Shown: positions 17,838-26,876 of the stretch, in pieces
Position numbering within the stretch: the first letter of the stretch is position 1
How the letters are laid out: every line of letters begins with the position of its first letter
Source of the DNA: Rhizobium sp. BK196
GTDB lineage: Bacteria; Pseudomonadota; Alphaproteobacteria; Rhizobiales; Rhizobiaceae
Assembly (NCBI RefSeq): GCF_014193255.1
Contig: NZ_JACHZB010000002.1
Location: forward strand, 806,001-870,000
DNA length: 64,000 bases
Direction: 5' to 3'
The notes under the pieces: generated by a model
What the model saw: the letters and a program-made list of their open reading frames with translations, nothing else
What the model was told of the DNA's origin: nothing
The model's database searches: none
Translations under genes and position numbers: made by a program

Positions 17838-18689
17838 TCAAAGCAGCGGCTGCTCCTCGGGCGCGATGCGCACCTGGACGCCGGCGGCAGCGAGCGCATC
17901 GGCAAGTTCGGCCGGCGGCATGGCATCGGTGATCAGCACGTCGAATTGCTGCAGTGGCGCAATATGCACCAGCGACATGCGCTTGAACTTGGTGGAATCG
18001 CAAAGCACCACCTTCTGCGTCGCGCGACGCAGATAGACCCGCTTCATATCGGTGTCCTCGAAGGAATAGTCATAAATTCCCTGCGCCGTGATTCCGGATA
18101 CGCCGACGAAGGCAATGTCGAACCAAAGCTCCTCGAATTGCGCGACGGCCGATTGGCTGCTGATCGCCATTTCTTCGCCGCGCATGCGTCCACCGGGCAA
18201 GTAGACCTCGCCGATGCCAGTGCCGAGCTGCATGGCGTTGCGCACGCTGTTGGTGAATATCTTCATATGCGGCTGGTTGAGCAGCAGACCGGACAACAGA
18301 TAGGTCGTGGTGCCGACGTCAAGCGCCAGCGTGCGCGCGCCGGCAGCAATGCCTGCCGCCGCCATCGCGATAGCCCGCTTGGCGGCGGCATTGCGTGTCA
18401 GCCGGGATTCGAAGGTCGGCTCCTCGCGATCGACAACTTCACCGGCAACTGGCTCAAAGGCCTTGCCGCTGCGCACCGCGCCACCATGCGTGCGCACCAG
18501 CCTGCCATCTTTTTCGAGTTCAATCAGGTCGCGGCGCACGGTCATTTCGGAAACGGCAAGCTGCGAGGCGATATCACTGACGGAGACCGCGCCTTTGCGT
18601 GCCAGCGTCTCCAGGATGCGCGCATGCCGCACATGGGCCAGAACCTTAGGCTTCTCCGCTGCGGCGACCATCTGCTGTTCCGCGTCCAT
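17838..18689 (-). CDS. DeoR/GlpR family transcriptional regulator
   Basis: The 283-residue regulator has an N-terminal winged helix (about residues 20-75, ARILETLARKGAVSVSDIA, then SEMTVRRDLIELEKDGRLVR) and a C-terminal DeoR sensor domain that usually binds a phosphorylated sugar. Typical sensor motifs are ALDVGTTTYLLS and FIG-like IAFVGVSGI. It is first in the minus-strand set and is divergent from the SDR gene, with tandem repeats in the shared promoter region. It probably represses both directions until a phosphorylated intermediate, perhaps made by the FGGY kinase, appears. Confidence 0.93.
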   Translation of the reverse strand: MDAEQQMVAAAEKPKVLAHVRHARILETLARKGAVSVSDIASQLAVSEMTVRRDLIELEKDGRLVRTHGGAVRSGKAFEPVAGEVVDREEPTFESRLTRNAAAKRAIAMAAAGIAAGARTLALDVGTTTYLLSGLLLNQPHMKIFTNSVRNAMQLGTGIGEVYLPGGRMRGEEMAISSQSAVAQFEELWFDIAFVGVSGITAQGIYDYSFEDTDMKRVYLRRATQKVVLCDSTKFKRMSLVHIAPLQQFDVLITDAMPPAELADALAAAGVQVRIAPEEQPLL

Positions 18690-18759
18690 GATACGCTTCT
18701 CATCCTCCCGCCGCAGTTCGCGGCTGCACCTGTCTGATTGTTGCCTCCTGTGTACCGAA

Positions 18760-18781
18760 TAATTCGAACAAATTCAAACAC
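18760..18781. promoter_or_regulatory. Tandem repeats in divergent promoter, candidate DeoR operator
   Basis: The sequence AATTCGAACA is followed immediately by AATTCAAACA, a direct repeat of 10 bases with one mismatch, and then by a partial third copy. TTCGAA-rich direct repeats with a helical-turn period are typical of DeoR/GlpR binding sites. It lies between the divergent DeoR and SDR genes. Binding by the local regulator is inferred. Confidence 0.5.
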
Positions 18782-18850
18782 AAATTTCTCTTGTCGTGTA
18801 CGATTTTGTTGATATATGATCGACGATGTTTCCATTCCACGAGGGCGGGC

Positions 18851-19636
18851 ATGCAGTCTCCGAACTATCCAGAACTCTCCGGCAAGCGTGCCATCGTCAC
18901 CGGCGGAGCGACGGGGATAGGGCGCGCGATCGCGACTTCCCTGTCCCGTCAGGCAATCCAGGTCGCAATCTGCGACATCAATCTGGCTGCCGCCGAACAG
19001 ACGGCGGCCGAGATCGGCAACGGCGCGACCGCGCATGCGATCGACGTTCGTAAGCGCGCCTCCGTCGAGGCGACTTTTTCCGAGGTGGTCGAGAAGGTGG
19101 GTGGTTACGATATCCTCTGCGCCAATGCCGGCGTCTCCACGATGCAGCATGCGCTGGAACTGACGGACGAGGAGTGGGACTATAATTTCGACGTCAACAT
19201 TCGCGGCATCTTCCTGACCAACCAGATTGCCGCCCGCCGTTTCACGCGTACCGGCACTGGCGTCATCGTCAATACGGCCTCGCTTGCCGCAAAGATCGGC
19301 GCTCCGCTGTTGGCCCATTATTCTGCCAGCAAATTTGCCGTGCTCGGCTGGACGCAGGCGCTCGCCCGTGAGCTTGCAGCTTCGGGCATCCGCGTCAACG
19401 CCGTCTGTCCCGGTTTCGTCAAGACGGGCATGCAGGAGCGCGAGATCGCCTGGGAGGCGAGCCTTCGCGGCGTCACGCCCGAACGCGTCGTTGCGGATTA
19501 TATCGCTCAGACGCCGCTTGGCCGGCTGGAAACGCCGGAGGATGTGGCCGATGTCGTCGTTTTCCTCTGCTCGAATTCGGCTCGCTTCATGACCGGGCAG
19601 GGCATCAATGTCACCGGCGGCGTCTATACGACCTGA
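18851..19636 (+). CDS. Short-chain dehydrogenase/reductase
   Basis: This 261-residue SDR has the cofactor motif TGGATGIGRA near residue 16 and the NAG motif LCANAGVS. The catalytic serine is in NTASLAAKIG and the YxxxK pair in YSASKFAV. The start at 18851 has a purine-rich GAGGGCGGG upstream; a longer reading from 18791 is less likely. It oxidises or reduces an alcohol or carbonyl with NAD(P). It is encoded just before the MalK-type ATPase and divergently from the DeoR regulator, so it is probably part of the same sugar or polyol pathway. Confidence 0.93.
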   Translation: MQSPNYPELSGKRAIVTGGATGIGRAIATSLSRQAIQVAICDINLAAAEQTAAEIGNGATAHAIDVRKRASVEATFSEVVEKVGGYDILCANAGVSTMQHALELTDEEWDYNFDVNIRGIFLTNQIAARRFTRTGTGVIVNTASLAAKIGAPLLAHYSASKFAVLGWTQALARELAASGIRVNAVCPGFVKTGMQEREIAWEASLRGVTPERVVADYIAQTPLGRLETPEDVADVVVFLCSNSARFMTGQGINVTGGVYTT

Positions 19637-19680
19637 GCCTTCCAGGATCCCAACAGGCCTTCGTTCATCAGGGAAAGAGC

Positions 19681-20829
19681 ATGGCTGAAATCGTCTTCGA
19701 CCAGGTCAGCAAGAGCTATGGCGATAGTTATGCGGCAATCCGCAACCTCAACATGACCATCCGCAACGGCGAATTCCTGGTCCTGGTCGGCCCCTCCGGC
19801 TGCGGCAAGTCGACGGCGTTGCGCATGATCGCGGGCCTCGAAGAGATTACCGATGGCCGGCTGACGATCAACGGCGCCGTCGTCAACGACCTTGCCCCGC
19901 GCGACCGCGATATCGCTATGGTCTTCCAGTCCTATGCACTCTACCCACATCTGACCGTGGCCGACAATATCGGCTTCGGCCTTCGCGTGCGCGGCCTCGA
20001 CAAGGCAGAAATCGCCCGCAAGGTGCAGGAGACAGCGAAGCTCCTGGAGCTCGAGGACTATCTCGCCCGCAAACCTGCTCAACTCTCCGGCGGCCAGCGC
20101 CAGCGCGTCGCCATGGGGCGGGCGCTCGCCCGCAGCCCGCAGGCCTTCTTGATGGATGAGCCGCTTTCCAATCTCGATGCTCGCCTGCGCGGCCAGATGC
20201 GTGCCGAAATTGCCCGCATGCAGAAAATATCGGGCATCACGACGGTCTATGTCACCCATGACCAGGTCGAGGCCATGACCATGGGCGACCGCGTCGCCGT
20301 CATGAAGAGTGGTGTGCTGCAGCAGCTTGGCACGCCGCGCAGTCTTTATGATCAGCCGGCCAATCTCTTTGTCGCAAGCTTCATGGGCTCGCCGGCGATA
20401 AATCTGTTGGCCGTCGATCTCTTTACGACGGATGACGGACCTGAAGCCCGCTTCGGCAGGGCTTCCATCCTGTTTTCCGGCGAGGCGCTTGCGGAACGGC
20501 CGGCCATCGCCGCTGCTGCCGGCCGCCCCGTCGTGCTTGGCATCCGCCCGGAAGCGTTTCAGCCGGTCGACGCAGGCGGTCTGGCTGGAACTGTCACTTT
20601 CGTTGAGGATCTCGGCGCCAGTCTTCTCGTCCATGTCGAGGTCGAAGCCGCCGACCGGCTCAAATCGCTCTCGGCCGAAGAGGATGACGTGCCGCTATCG
20701 GCTCCACGCCTGCGTGTCATCATTGACGGGACCAGCCGTGTGAAAATCGGCGAGCGCCTGTCGCTTGCCGCCGATCCCGCCCGCATCCATGTCTTTGATG
20801 CCGCGACTGAGGCGGCGATCCGCGCCTGA
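19681..20829 (+). CDS. Carbohydrate ABC transporter ATP-binding protein, MalK/UgpC type
   Basis: The 382-residue ATPase has Walker [10 protein letters not shown], signature [18 protein letters not shown], Walker [12 protein letters not shown] and the switch histidine in VTHDQVEAM. A C-terminal OB-fold regulatory domain (about 240-380) is typical of MalK/UgpC. It should power the permeases encoded at 20843-22599, which lie on the opposite strand and converge with it 13 bases downstream. That split is unusual for a single transporter. Confidence 0.94.
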   Translation: MAEIVFDQVSKSYGDSYAAIRNLNMTIRNGEFLVLVGPSGCGKSTALRMIAGLEEITDGRLTINGAVVNDLAPRDRDIAMVFQSYALYPHLTVADNIGFGLRVRGLDKAEIARKVQETAKLLELEDYLARKPAQLSGGQRQRVAMGRALARSPQAFLMDEPLSNLDARLRGQMRAEIARMQKISGITTVYVTHDQVEAMTMGDRVAVMKSGVLQQLGTPRSLYDQPANLFVASFMGSPAINLLAVDLFTTDDGPEARFGRASILFSGEALAERPAIAAAAGRPVVLGIRPEAFQPVDAGGLAGTVTFVEDLGASLLVHVEVEAADRLKSLSAEEDDVPLSAPRLRVIIDGTSRVKIGERLSLAADPARIHVFDAATEAAIRA

Positions 20830-20842
20830 GCGCGTCGCCTTT

Positions 20843-21661
20843 TTAGTGAATACCCTTCGTTAAGCCCTGCACGAAATAGCGGTTGAGGAAGAGCACGATC
20901 AGCACGATTGGGATCGTCGAGAAATGCGCCAGCGCGCCGAGCGTGCCCCAGGTGATGTCTTTCGTCCCGTACGCTGAAAGCAGCGCGACCGAGATTGGTT
21001 TGGAATCCAGCCGGGTCAGGAACATCGGGTAGAGGAAGTCGTTCCAGGAGAACATCAGACAGAAGAGCGCAGAGGCAATGACGCCCGAGCGCACCGCTGG
21101 CAGAGCCACGCGCCGGAAGGAGCCGAACAGCGTGCATCCATCCGTCAGCGCAGCTTCCTCCAGTTCCTTCGGCAGACTGCGGAAATAGGAAAACATCATC
21201 CAGGAGACGAAGGCCGAGTTCAGCATCGCGTTGATGAGGACGACGGCGATCCAGCTGCCGAGCAGCCCGATATTGCGCATCATAAGATAGAAGGGGATCA
21301 GCGCAGCGACGGCCGGCACCATGCGGATCGCCATGAAGAAATAGGCAACGGCAACGGCATAGCGGCTCGTCGAGCGCGCCAGCGCATAACCGGCCGGTAC
21401 GCCGAGCACCAATGAGAGGATGACGGAGCCGCCGGCGATCAGGAGGCTCGATGATAGCAGGCTCCACACGTCGAAGAGACGGAAGACCGTCGCAAATTGC
21501 TCGAAGGTCGGCATGAAGGTCAGTTTCGGGGGGATCGAAAAGATGTCACGCGACGGCTTGTAGGCGGTCGAGGCCAGCCACAGGAAAGGCAGCAGGAAAA
21601 AGGCTAGCATGACCAGAATGAAGCCGCGCTCGCCGATGCGGCTGAGACTGCGTTTGCTCAT
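20843..21661 (-). CDS. Carbohydrate ABC transporter permease, MalG type
   Basis: This is a 272-residue inner-membrane protein with about six transmembrane segments and the EAA coupling loop (EEAALTDGCTLFGSFRRVAL). The start at 21661 makes a four-base overlap (ATGA) with the preceding permease gene and gives a sensible N terminus (MSKRSLSRIGERGFI). It forms a heterodimer with the MalF-type permease. It is the last gene of the binding-protein/permease operon and ends 13 bases from the convergent ATPase gene. Confidence 0.93.
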   Translation of the reverse strand: MSKRSLSRIGERGFILVMLAFFLLPFLWLASTAYKPSRDIFSIPPKLTFMPTFEQFATVFRLFDVWSLLSSSLLIAGGSVILSLVLGVPAGYALARSTSRYAVAVAYFFMAIRMVPAVAALIPFYLMMRNIGLLGSWIAVVLINAMLNSAFVSWMMFSYFRSLPKELEEAALTDGCTLFGSFRRVALPAVRSGVIASALFCLMFSWNDFLYPMFLTRLDSKPISVALLSAYGTKDITWGTLGALAHFSTIPIVLIVLFLNRYFVQGLTKGIH

Positions 21662-22599
21662 CGCCCGTTTGCCTTTCTGTCCGCCTTGCGGATCAACAGA
21701 ATGAAGCCTGCCGCGATCACGGCAATGCAAATCAGCGTCAGGTTGGCGATCGCCGAGGCGCGGCCGATATTGAAGAATTCCAGCCCCTGCTTTACCGCAT
21801 GCAGCATCAATGTGTTGGTCGCGTTGCCCGGCCCGCCGCCAGTCGTCACATAGACGCTGTCGAAAACCCGGAAGGCATCGATGGTGCGCAGCGTCAACGC
21901 CAGCAAGATCGAAGGCAGCATCAAGGGGATGACGATGATCCTCAGCCGCTGCAGCGCTGTTGCTCCATCCACTTCAGAGGCCTCGAGAATATCGCCCGGC
22001 AGCGCTTTCAGGCCCGCAAGCAGGATCAGTGCCACCAGCGGCGTCCATTCCCAGATGTCGACGAAGATAAGGGTCGCCAACGCCGAGTTCGGATTGGCGA
22101 AAAGCCCGCGCGGGTCGGAAATCCCGAAATCGGCGAGATAATAGCCGATGAGACCGTAGTCGGCGAGCAGCAGCGCCCTGAAGATCAGCCCGACGACGAG
22201 CGGCGTGATCGTGACTGGAATTAGGATCAGCGCCAGGCAGATCCGGTTGAAGCGGTCGTCGCGCCAGAGCGCCAGCGCAATAGCAAAACCGAGCAGCAAT
22301 TCGACGCTCACGGCACCGACCGTGAAAATGACGGTGTTGACGAACGCACCGCGCGTCACGGTATCCGAAAGAAGATCGACATAATTGCCGAGCCCGACGA
22401 AATGCGTCCGCGCCGGTTTCAACAGATTGTATTCGTAGAGACTGAACCAGATGCCCTGCGCCAGCGGCCAGACACCGATGACAAGCACGTAAATGACGGC
22501 CGGCAGGGTCATCAGGATGAAGAACAGGCGCCTGCGCTCGAGATAAGAAACGCTCAAGGCGGGAGAGGGCTTCAGCGCGGAAACGAGAGATAGGGTCAC
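21658..22599 (-). CDS. Carbohydrate ABC transporter permease, MalF type
   Basis: This 313-residue inner-membrane protein has the MalF-family coupling loop (LEASEVDGATALQRLRIIVI) and six or more hydrophobic segments. The N terminus up to about residue 30 is cytoplasmic. It pairs with the MalG-type permease, whose gene overlaps its stop. About 270 bp with a stable stem-loop separate it from the upstream binding-protein gene, which may let the binding protein be made in excess. Confidence 0.93.
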   Translation of the reverse strand: MTLSLVSALKPSPALSVSYLERRRLFFILMTLPAVIYVLVIGVWPLAQGIWFSLYEYNLLKPARTHFVGLGNYVDLLSDTVTRGAFVNTVIFTVGAVSVELLLGFAIALALWRDDRFNRICLALILIPVTITPLVVGLIFRALLLADYGLIGYYLADFGISDPRGLFANPNSALATLIFVDIWEWTPLVALILLAGLKALPGDILEASEVDGATALQRLRIIVIPLMLPSILLALTLRTIDAFRVFDSVYVTTGGGPGNATNTLMLHAVKQGLEFFNIGRASAIANLTLICIAVIAAGFILLIRKADRKANGR

Positions 22600-22787
22600 G
22601 TTACATCCATCAGGTTCCTGGTCCGATGCGCGGCATGGGGATCGAGCCCGGAGTTCAACCGATCATGAAGCCTGTGGCGCGTCGGATCAATGGGCTGGAA
22701 ACAGTGGGAAGCGCGCCCAGGATCCGGATGACTTCGGTCGCGTTGACCAAGATCCGAAGCTGCATCCAAATCGAAGAGGAAGAGCTT

Positions 22788-22816
22788 CTGCCGAAAACCA
22801 CTTCTATTTTCGGCAG
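22788..22816 (-). repeat. Intercistronic stem-loop between binding-protein and permease genes
   Basis: A perfect 10-base inverted repeat, CTGCCGAAAA and TTTTCGGCAG, is separated by nine bases. No T-run follows on the minus strand. Such hairpins after a binding-protein gene often protect its message from 3' exonucleases or attenuate read-through. I see no gene in the remaining 240 bases of this gap. Confidence 0.55.
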
Positions 22817-22866
22817 AGCGCTTCAGGCGCGGCCCAGGGGAGGGAACTGTGCAGCGTCAACCGTCG

Positions 22867-24153
22867 TCAAAAGAGCTTCGCAGCCGCTTCCTGGGCGGCA
22901 TCAAGTGCCTTCTTTGGATCGGCGTTGCCGACGAGTACGTCGTTGACGGCGGTGCCCAGCAGGTCCTGAATCTCCGGATATTGCGGGATGCGCGGACGAT
23001 ATTCGCCGTCACCATGCTCGAATGTCTCGGCGATCACCGGCAGGAAGGGGAACTTCTTCAGCAGATCGGGATCGGTCATCTCGCTCTTGCGCAGGAAGCT
23101 GCCGGCGCCCATCATGTTGAATTCCTTGTGCACCGACGGGCTGACCAGCCATTTGATGAAGGCCCAGGCCGCTTCCTTCTGCGCGTCCTTGATGCCGGCG
23201 TTGATCGCCATGCCCCAGCCGCCGATCCCGTAAAGCTTCGGCAGGCCGGCGCCGCGCGGGGCGGTCGTGATCGCTACCTTGTCGACGATCTTGGAAATCG
23301 CAGGATCGTAGTAGCCGGGAGCGCCGACCGACCATGTCTGCATGGTCGCGGCGATGCCCTGGCGGAAGCTTTCCTCGCGCCCGCCCCAGTCATAGTTAAC
23401 GGCCCCGGGAGGAGCGGCCTTCATGAAGAGGTCCTTATAGACGGTCAGGCTCTTGATATTGGCTTCGGAATTGAGTGCCGGCTTGCCATCCGAGCCGAGG
23501 ATCGAACCGCCCATCTCGGTATTATACTGCATCCAGTCCTGGGCGACCGCAGGGCCTTTCTGGCCGTTGGCAACGAATCCGTAAATCTTCTTGCCGGGAT
23601 CGGTCAGCTTGTAGGCTGCCGCAATCATTTCTTCCATCGTCGCCGGCGCCTTCAGTCCGGCCGCATCGAACAGATCCTTGCGATAAGCAAGCACGTTGGC
23701 ATAACCTGCAAAGGGGAAGGCAACCTGTTTGTCGCCCCAATGGCCAAGCGCGTTGAGAAGCGTCGGATAAATGTCATCGAGCTTCAATTCGGCGGCGTCG
23801 CGTTTCATCCATTCGGTGAGGTCGACAGTGTATTTGTTTTCGGCATACTGGCCGGCCCAGACGATATCCATCGTCACCAGGTCGTAGCCGCCGGTGCCGC
23901 CGACGAAATCGGTCGTCGTCTTCGTCAGAAGCGAGCCGTAGTCGAGAATGTCGACCTTGACGGTGGCGCCTGTCTCCTCGGTGAATTTCGGCGCGATGGC
24001 AGCCAGAACAGCTGCGAACTGGTCGTTTTGCGAGGCGAGCGTCAGAGCGATGCCTTCGTATTTCCTGTCGGCGCCGATGGCGGAGCCCACGAATGCGACG
24101 GAGACGAGGCCTGCGATCGCAAATTTCCCTGCAATACTGCTGAGCGATGTCAT
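22867..24153 (-). CDS. Carbohydrate ABC transporter substrate-binding protein
   Basis: The start at 24153 is preceded by GGGGAG and gives a signal peptide (MTSLSSIAGKFAIAGLVSVA) cleaved near AIGA-DRKY. The mature part of about 400 residues is an extracellular solute-binding protein family 1 member. Motifs include a periplasmic lobe with FPFAGYANVLAYRKDLFDAA and a hinge-side segment YGIGGWGMAINAG. It delivers substrate to the permeases encoded downstream. The family handles sugars, polyols and glycerol phosphates, so the ligand is open. The adjacent purine-type amidohydrolase operon hints at a ligand with a base or amide group. Confidence 0.92.
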   Translation of the reverse strand: MTSLSSIAGKFAIAGLVSVAFVGSAIGADRKYEGIALTLASQNDQFAAVLAAIAPKFTEETGATVKVDILDYGSLLTKTTTDFVGGTGGYDLVTMDIVWAGQYAENKYTVDLTEWMKRDAAELKLDDIYPTLLNALGHWGDKQVAFPFAGYANVLAYRKDLFDAAGLKAPATMEEMIAAAYKLTDPGKKIYGFVANGQKGPAVAQDWMQYNTEMGGSILGSDGKPALNSEANIKSLTVYKDLFMKAAPPGAVNYDWGGREESFRQGIAATMQTWSVGAPGYYDPAISKIVDKVAITTAPRGAGLPKLYGIGGWGMAINAGIKDAQKEAAWAFIKWLVSPSVHKEFNMMGAGSFLRKSEMTDPDLLKKFPFLPVIAETFEHGDGEYRPRIPQYPEIQDLLGTAVNDVLVGNADPKKALDAAQEAAAKLF

Positions 24154-24185
24154 GTTTGCTCCCCTTTTTTTGGTTGACCAGAGGC

Positions 24186-24213
24186 AATATACATCAAACA
24201 AAATCGCACTCAA
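24186..24213 (-). promoter_or_regulatory. Sigma-70-type promoter of the binding-protein gene
   Basis: On the minus strand TTGAGT and TATATT are separated by 16 bases and lie about 35-60 bases before the start codon at 24153. Overlapping the -35 is CAAGCGCACTTG (24211-24222), a near-palindrome that could be an operator. A wider inverted repeat, CGCGCA (24266-24271) and TGCGCG (24289-24294), lies between this promoter and the divergent FAD gene. Confidence 0.55.
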
Positions 24214-24373
24214 GCGCACTTGACAAAAAACACTAAACATTAAAAATCACAAATTAGAACATATTCGCGCATAAATGTCCATATTTTGTGCGCGTTGCAT
24301 AAAAAATAGAAGTGAACTGACCGTTTTCTGCGCGTCTATACTATCCCGTCCAACGCTCACGAGCTGCACATTC

Positions 24374-25825
24374 ATGAAGACCACGCCGGACGAGCGCCTG
24401 AGAGAGCTGGAACGTCGCGCCGATGATGAGATGGCGCGCATAGAGGCGTTCTGCGCCGACTGGCCGAAACTCGGCGATGAAGACCGCGACAACTTCCATT
24501 CCGTCGTCATCTGCGGTGCCGGCCTCTCCGGCCTGTCGATCGCCTTCGCCCTGAAACGGCGCGGCGTCAGGTCGGTCCATGTGATAGATCAGAGCGAAGA
24601 GGGCAGGGAGGGCCCCTGGATGACGTGCGCCCGCATGCGGACCCTGCGTTCACCGAAATATCTGTCAGGCCCAGACCTTGGCATTCCGAGCCTGACGCTG
24701 CGCTCCTGGTACGAGGCGATGCATGGCGCCGATGCCTGGGAAACGCTCGACAAGGTCAGCCGTCAGGATTGGATGGCATATCTCACCTGGTTCCGCAGGA
24801 CTGTCGGCATCGACGTAGAAAACGGGACAACTCTTTCTTCGATAGATCCGGCTGAGGGCGGACTTGCTCTCGCTCTGGCAAAAAGCGACGGCACCAGCCG
24901 CACGCTCACCTGTCGCCATTTGGTGATGGCCACCGGTATCGATGGCTGCGGCGGCCCACGCATACCCGCGATGGTCAAGACGCTTCCGAAATCCGCATGG
25001 ACGCATAGCAGCGAGCCGATACCCATCGATTTTCTCGAGGGCAGGGATGTCGCAATCCTTGGCGGCGGCACGTCGAGCTTCGACTGGGCGGTGGCGGCCT
25101 TGGAGGCCGGAGCCCGAGAGGTCACGATGTTTGCGCGAAGCGCCGATCTGCCGCGCACGGAGGTTCTCGCCTGGACCAACTTCCCCGGTTTTCTCGGCCA
25201 TTTCGCCGACCTGCCGGATCTTGAACGTTGGCGGTTCGCTAATCTCTACTTCAATTTCAAGGTACCGCCGACACAGGAGCAATATGACCGGGCCTGCAGC
25301 CACCCCGGTTTCACCCTGCGCCTCGGCTGCGATGTCCGCGAACTCTCGATGGACGGCGGCAGCATCCGGCTGACGACCGCAAGCGGCATCTTCCGGGCCG
25401 ATCATCTTCTGCTGGGCACCGGCTACGAGATTGATTTCGCGCTCAGGCCCGAGCTTGCCGGCCTCGTCGATTCCGTCGCGCTTTGGAAGCACCGCTTTCA
25501 GCCGCCTCAGGGAGAGGAAAGCGCCCTGCTCGCGTGCCATCCCTATCTTGGTCCTGGTTTCGAGCTCATTCCAAGACAGTCCGAAGCCGGCTGGGTCTCG
25601 CGCATCCACATGTTCAATGCCGGCGCTCTGGTCAGTCTCGGGCCGATCAGCAACGGCGTCACCGGCCTCAAATACGGCGTGCCGCGCATCGTCGGCGCCC
25701 TGGTGAAAGCGCTGTTCATCGAGGACTCCAACCGGTATCTTGAATCATTGGCCGCCTATGGTGAACCACATTTCGATCCTGGCATAGACGAGACCGTCAC
25801 GACACCAAGGGAGGTTTTGACATGA
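24374..25825 (+). CDS. FAD/NAD(P)-dependent oxidoreductase (flavin monooxygenase-like)
   Basis: This 483-residue flavoprotein has a dinucleotide-binding motif GAGLSGLSIA (about 48-57) for FAD and a second Rossmann motif VAILGGGTSSFD around residue 230 for NAD(P). The general plan is that of flavin monooxygenases and lysine N-oxygenases. No membrane segment or signal peptide is seen. The start at 24374 gives a charged helical N terminus; a frame extension to 24275 is unlikely. The stop overlaps the start of the questin-oxidase-like gene (ATGA), so the two proteins probably act together. The substrate is unknown. Confidence 0.85.
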   Translation: MKTTPDERLRELERRADDEMARIEAFCADWPKLGDEDRDNFHSVVICGAGLSGLSIAFALKRRGVRSVHVIDQSEEGREGPWMTCARMRTLRSPKYLSGPDLGIPSLTLRSWYEAMHGADAWETLDKVSRQDWMAYLTWFRRTVGIDVENGTTLSSIDPAEGGLALALAKSDGTSRTLTCRHLVMATGIDGCGGPRIPAMVKTLPKSAWTHSSEPIPIDFLEGRDVAILGGGTSSFDWAVAALEAGAREVTMFARSADLPRTEVLAWTNFPGFLGHFADLPDLERWRFANLYFNFKVPPTQEQYDRACSHPGFTLRLGCDVRELSMDGGSIRLTTASGIFRADHLLLGTGYEIDFALRPELAGLVDSVALWKHRFQPPQGEESALLACHPYLGPGFELIPRQSEAGWVSRIHMFNAGALVSLGPISNGVTGLKYGVPRIVGALVKALFIEDSNRYLESLAAYGEPHFDPGIDETVTTPREVLT

Positions 25826-26859
25826 GGCAGGCTGCCGCCGTTCAAGTTTCGGGATTGGAGACCGTCCTTTCGCGGGCACGCGAAGACAGCGTCGAATTTC
25901 CCTATCTCCTCGCCAACCACGCGCCGATGGTGCTGATCGCGCTCGATCGCCTCGGCGCCTCGCCGGAACGGCTGGAGCAATGGTACGAGCAGTATCGCGC
26001 GAGCAATGGCCTTCCGCCTATGCCGCCACCGGTTGCTCCAATTGCCCGGGCAGCCTGGATCGACGCGCTTGGCGATCGCACGCGCGAGGCGGATTATCGC
26101 GCCTTCTTCATCGCCGAAACCCGCAGGCTCGGCATCGATGCCGTTATCCGCACCTATCTCCCTGCGATGGTGAACGGCCTTGCCGGCAGCGCCACGCATC
26201 CGCTGATGCGCCTTGCCTACGGTGTCCTCAAGAAGGATGACGACGAGGTCGGCACCGCGCTCGGTTATTGGGCGGCCTGTTATCTGCCGCTGCCGCCCGC
26301 GACCGGCCGTGCTCCCGATACGGATGATCCAGGACGCGTCCTTGCCGACGTCGGCAATATCGAAGGTATTCGCAGCTACGAGCCTGAAACGGATCTGCTT
26401 TGGCATAACATCCGCGCCGTCGCCGCACTTCCGGGCTTCCGTCCTGTTATCGACCGCCTTGCTTTCAAGGCCGATACGCCGCGCCGCATGGCCGCGACCT
26501 CGCTCGCACTCTTCGCCGGAACTATGGATTTCTCCGCACTCCATTCCGTCACCGGCTTGCACTGGCTGCGCCTCGTTTCCCGGCACCTCCAAGACGCCGA
26601 GCCTTTCTACCGAGCTTTTTGGCAGGTGATCGCCGCGCTGGTACCGAAGATCGGTTTTCCAGCACTCCCTACCGCCGAGGCACTAGAAGAGATGCGCGAT
26701 CGGCAAGCGCCCGCCTGGCAGGAGATCAAACAAGCCGCGATTGCTTCGGATGACGAACACGATATCAGCCTGGTCTTCTCCGCCTTGCAGGAGGAGGAGG
26801 TTTGGAAGGATCCGCTCTATCGCGTCGTAGCGGCGCGCAGGGTTGGGCTGATTGCATAG
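25822..26859 (+). CDS. Questin oxidase-like family protein (DUF4243)
   Basis: The 345-residue protein resembles the fungal questin oxidase/AflY family, with the typical N-terminal segment NHAPMVLIALDRLGASPERL. Other recognisable parts are a His-rich central region (GLAGSATHPLMRLAYG) and ALHSVTGLHWLRLV near residue 240. Fungal members perform Baeyer-Villiger-type ring cleavage of anthraquinones; bacterial members are poorly characterised. Here it is translationally coupled to a flavoprotein, which suggests an oxygenase pair or successive oxidations. Its place before three amidohydrolases is notable. The function in this organism is not known. Confidence 0.78.
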   Translation: MRQAAAVQVSGLETVLSRAREDSVEFPYLLANHAPMVLIALDRLGASPERLEQWYEQYRASNGLPPMPPPVAPIARAAWIDALGDRTREADYRAFFIAETRRLGIDAVIRTYLPAMVNGLAGSATHPLMRLAYGVLKKDDDEVGTALGYWAACYLPLPPATGRAPDTDDPGRVLADVGNIEGIRSYEPETDLLWHNIRAVAALPGFRPVIDRLAFKADTPRRMAATSLALFAGTMDFSALHSVTGLHWLRLVSRHLQDAEPFYRAFWQVIAALVPKIGFPALPTAEALEEMRDRQAPAWQEIKQAAIASDDEHDISLVFSALQEEEVWKDPLYRVVAARRVGLIA

Positions 26860-26876
26860 CGGATGATGGAAAGTAG

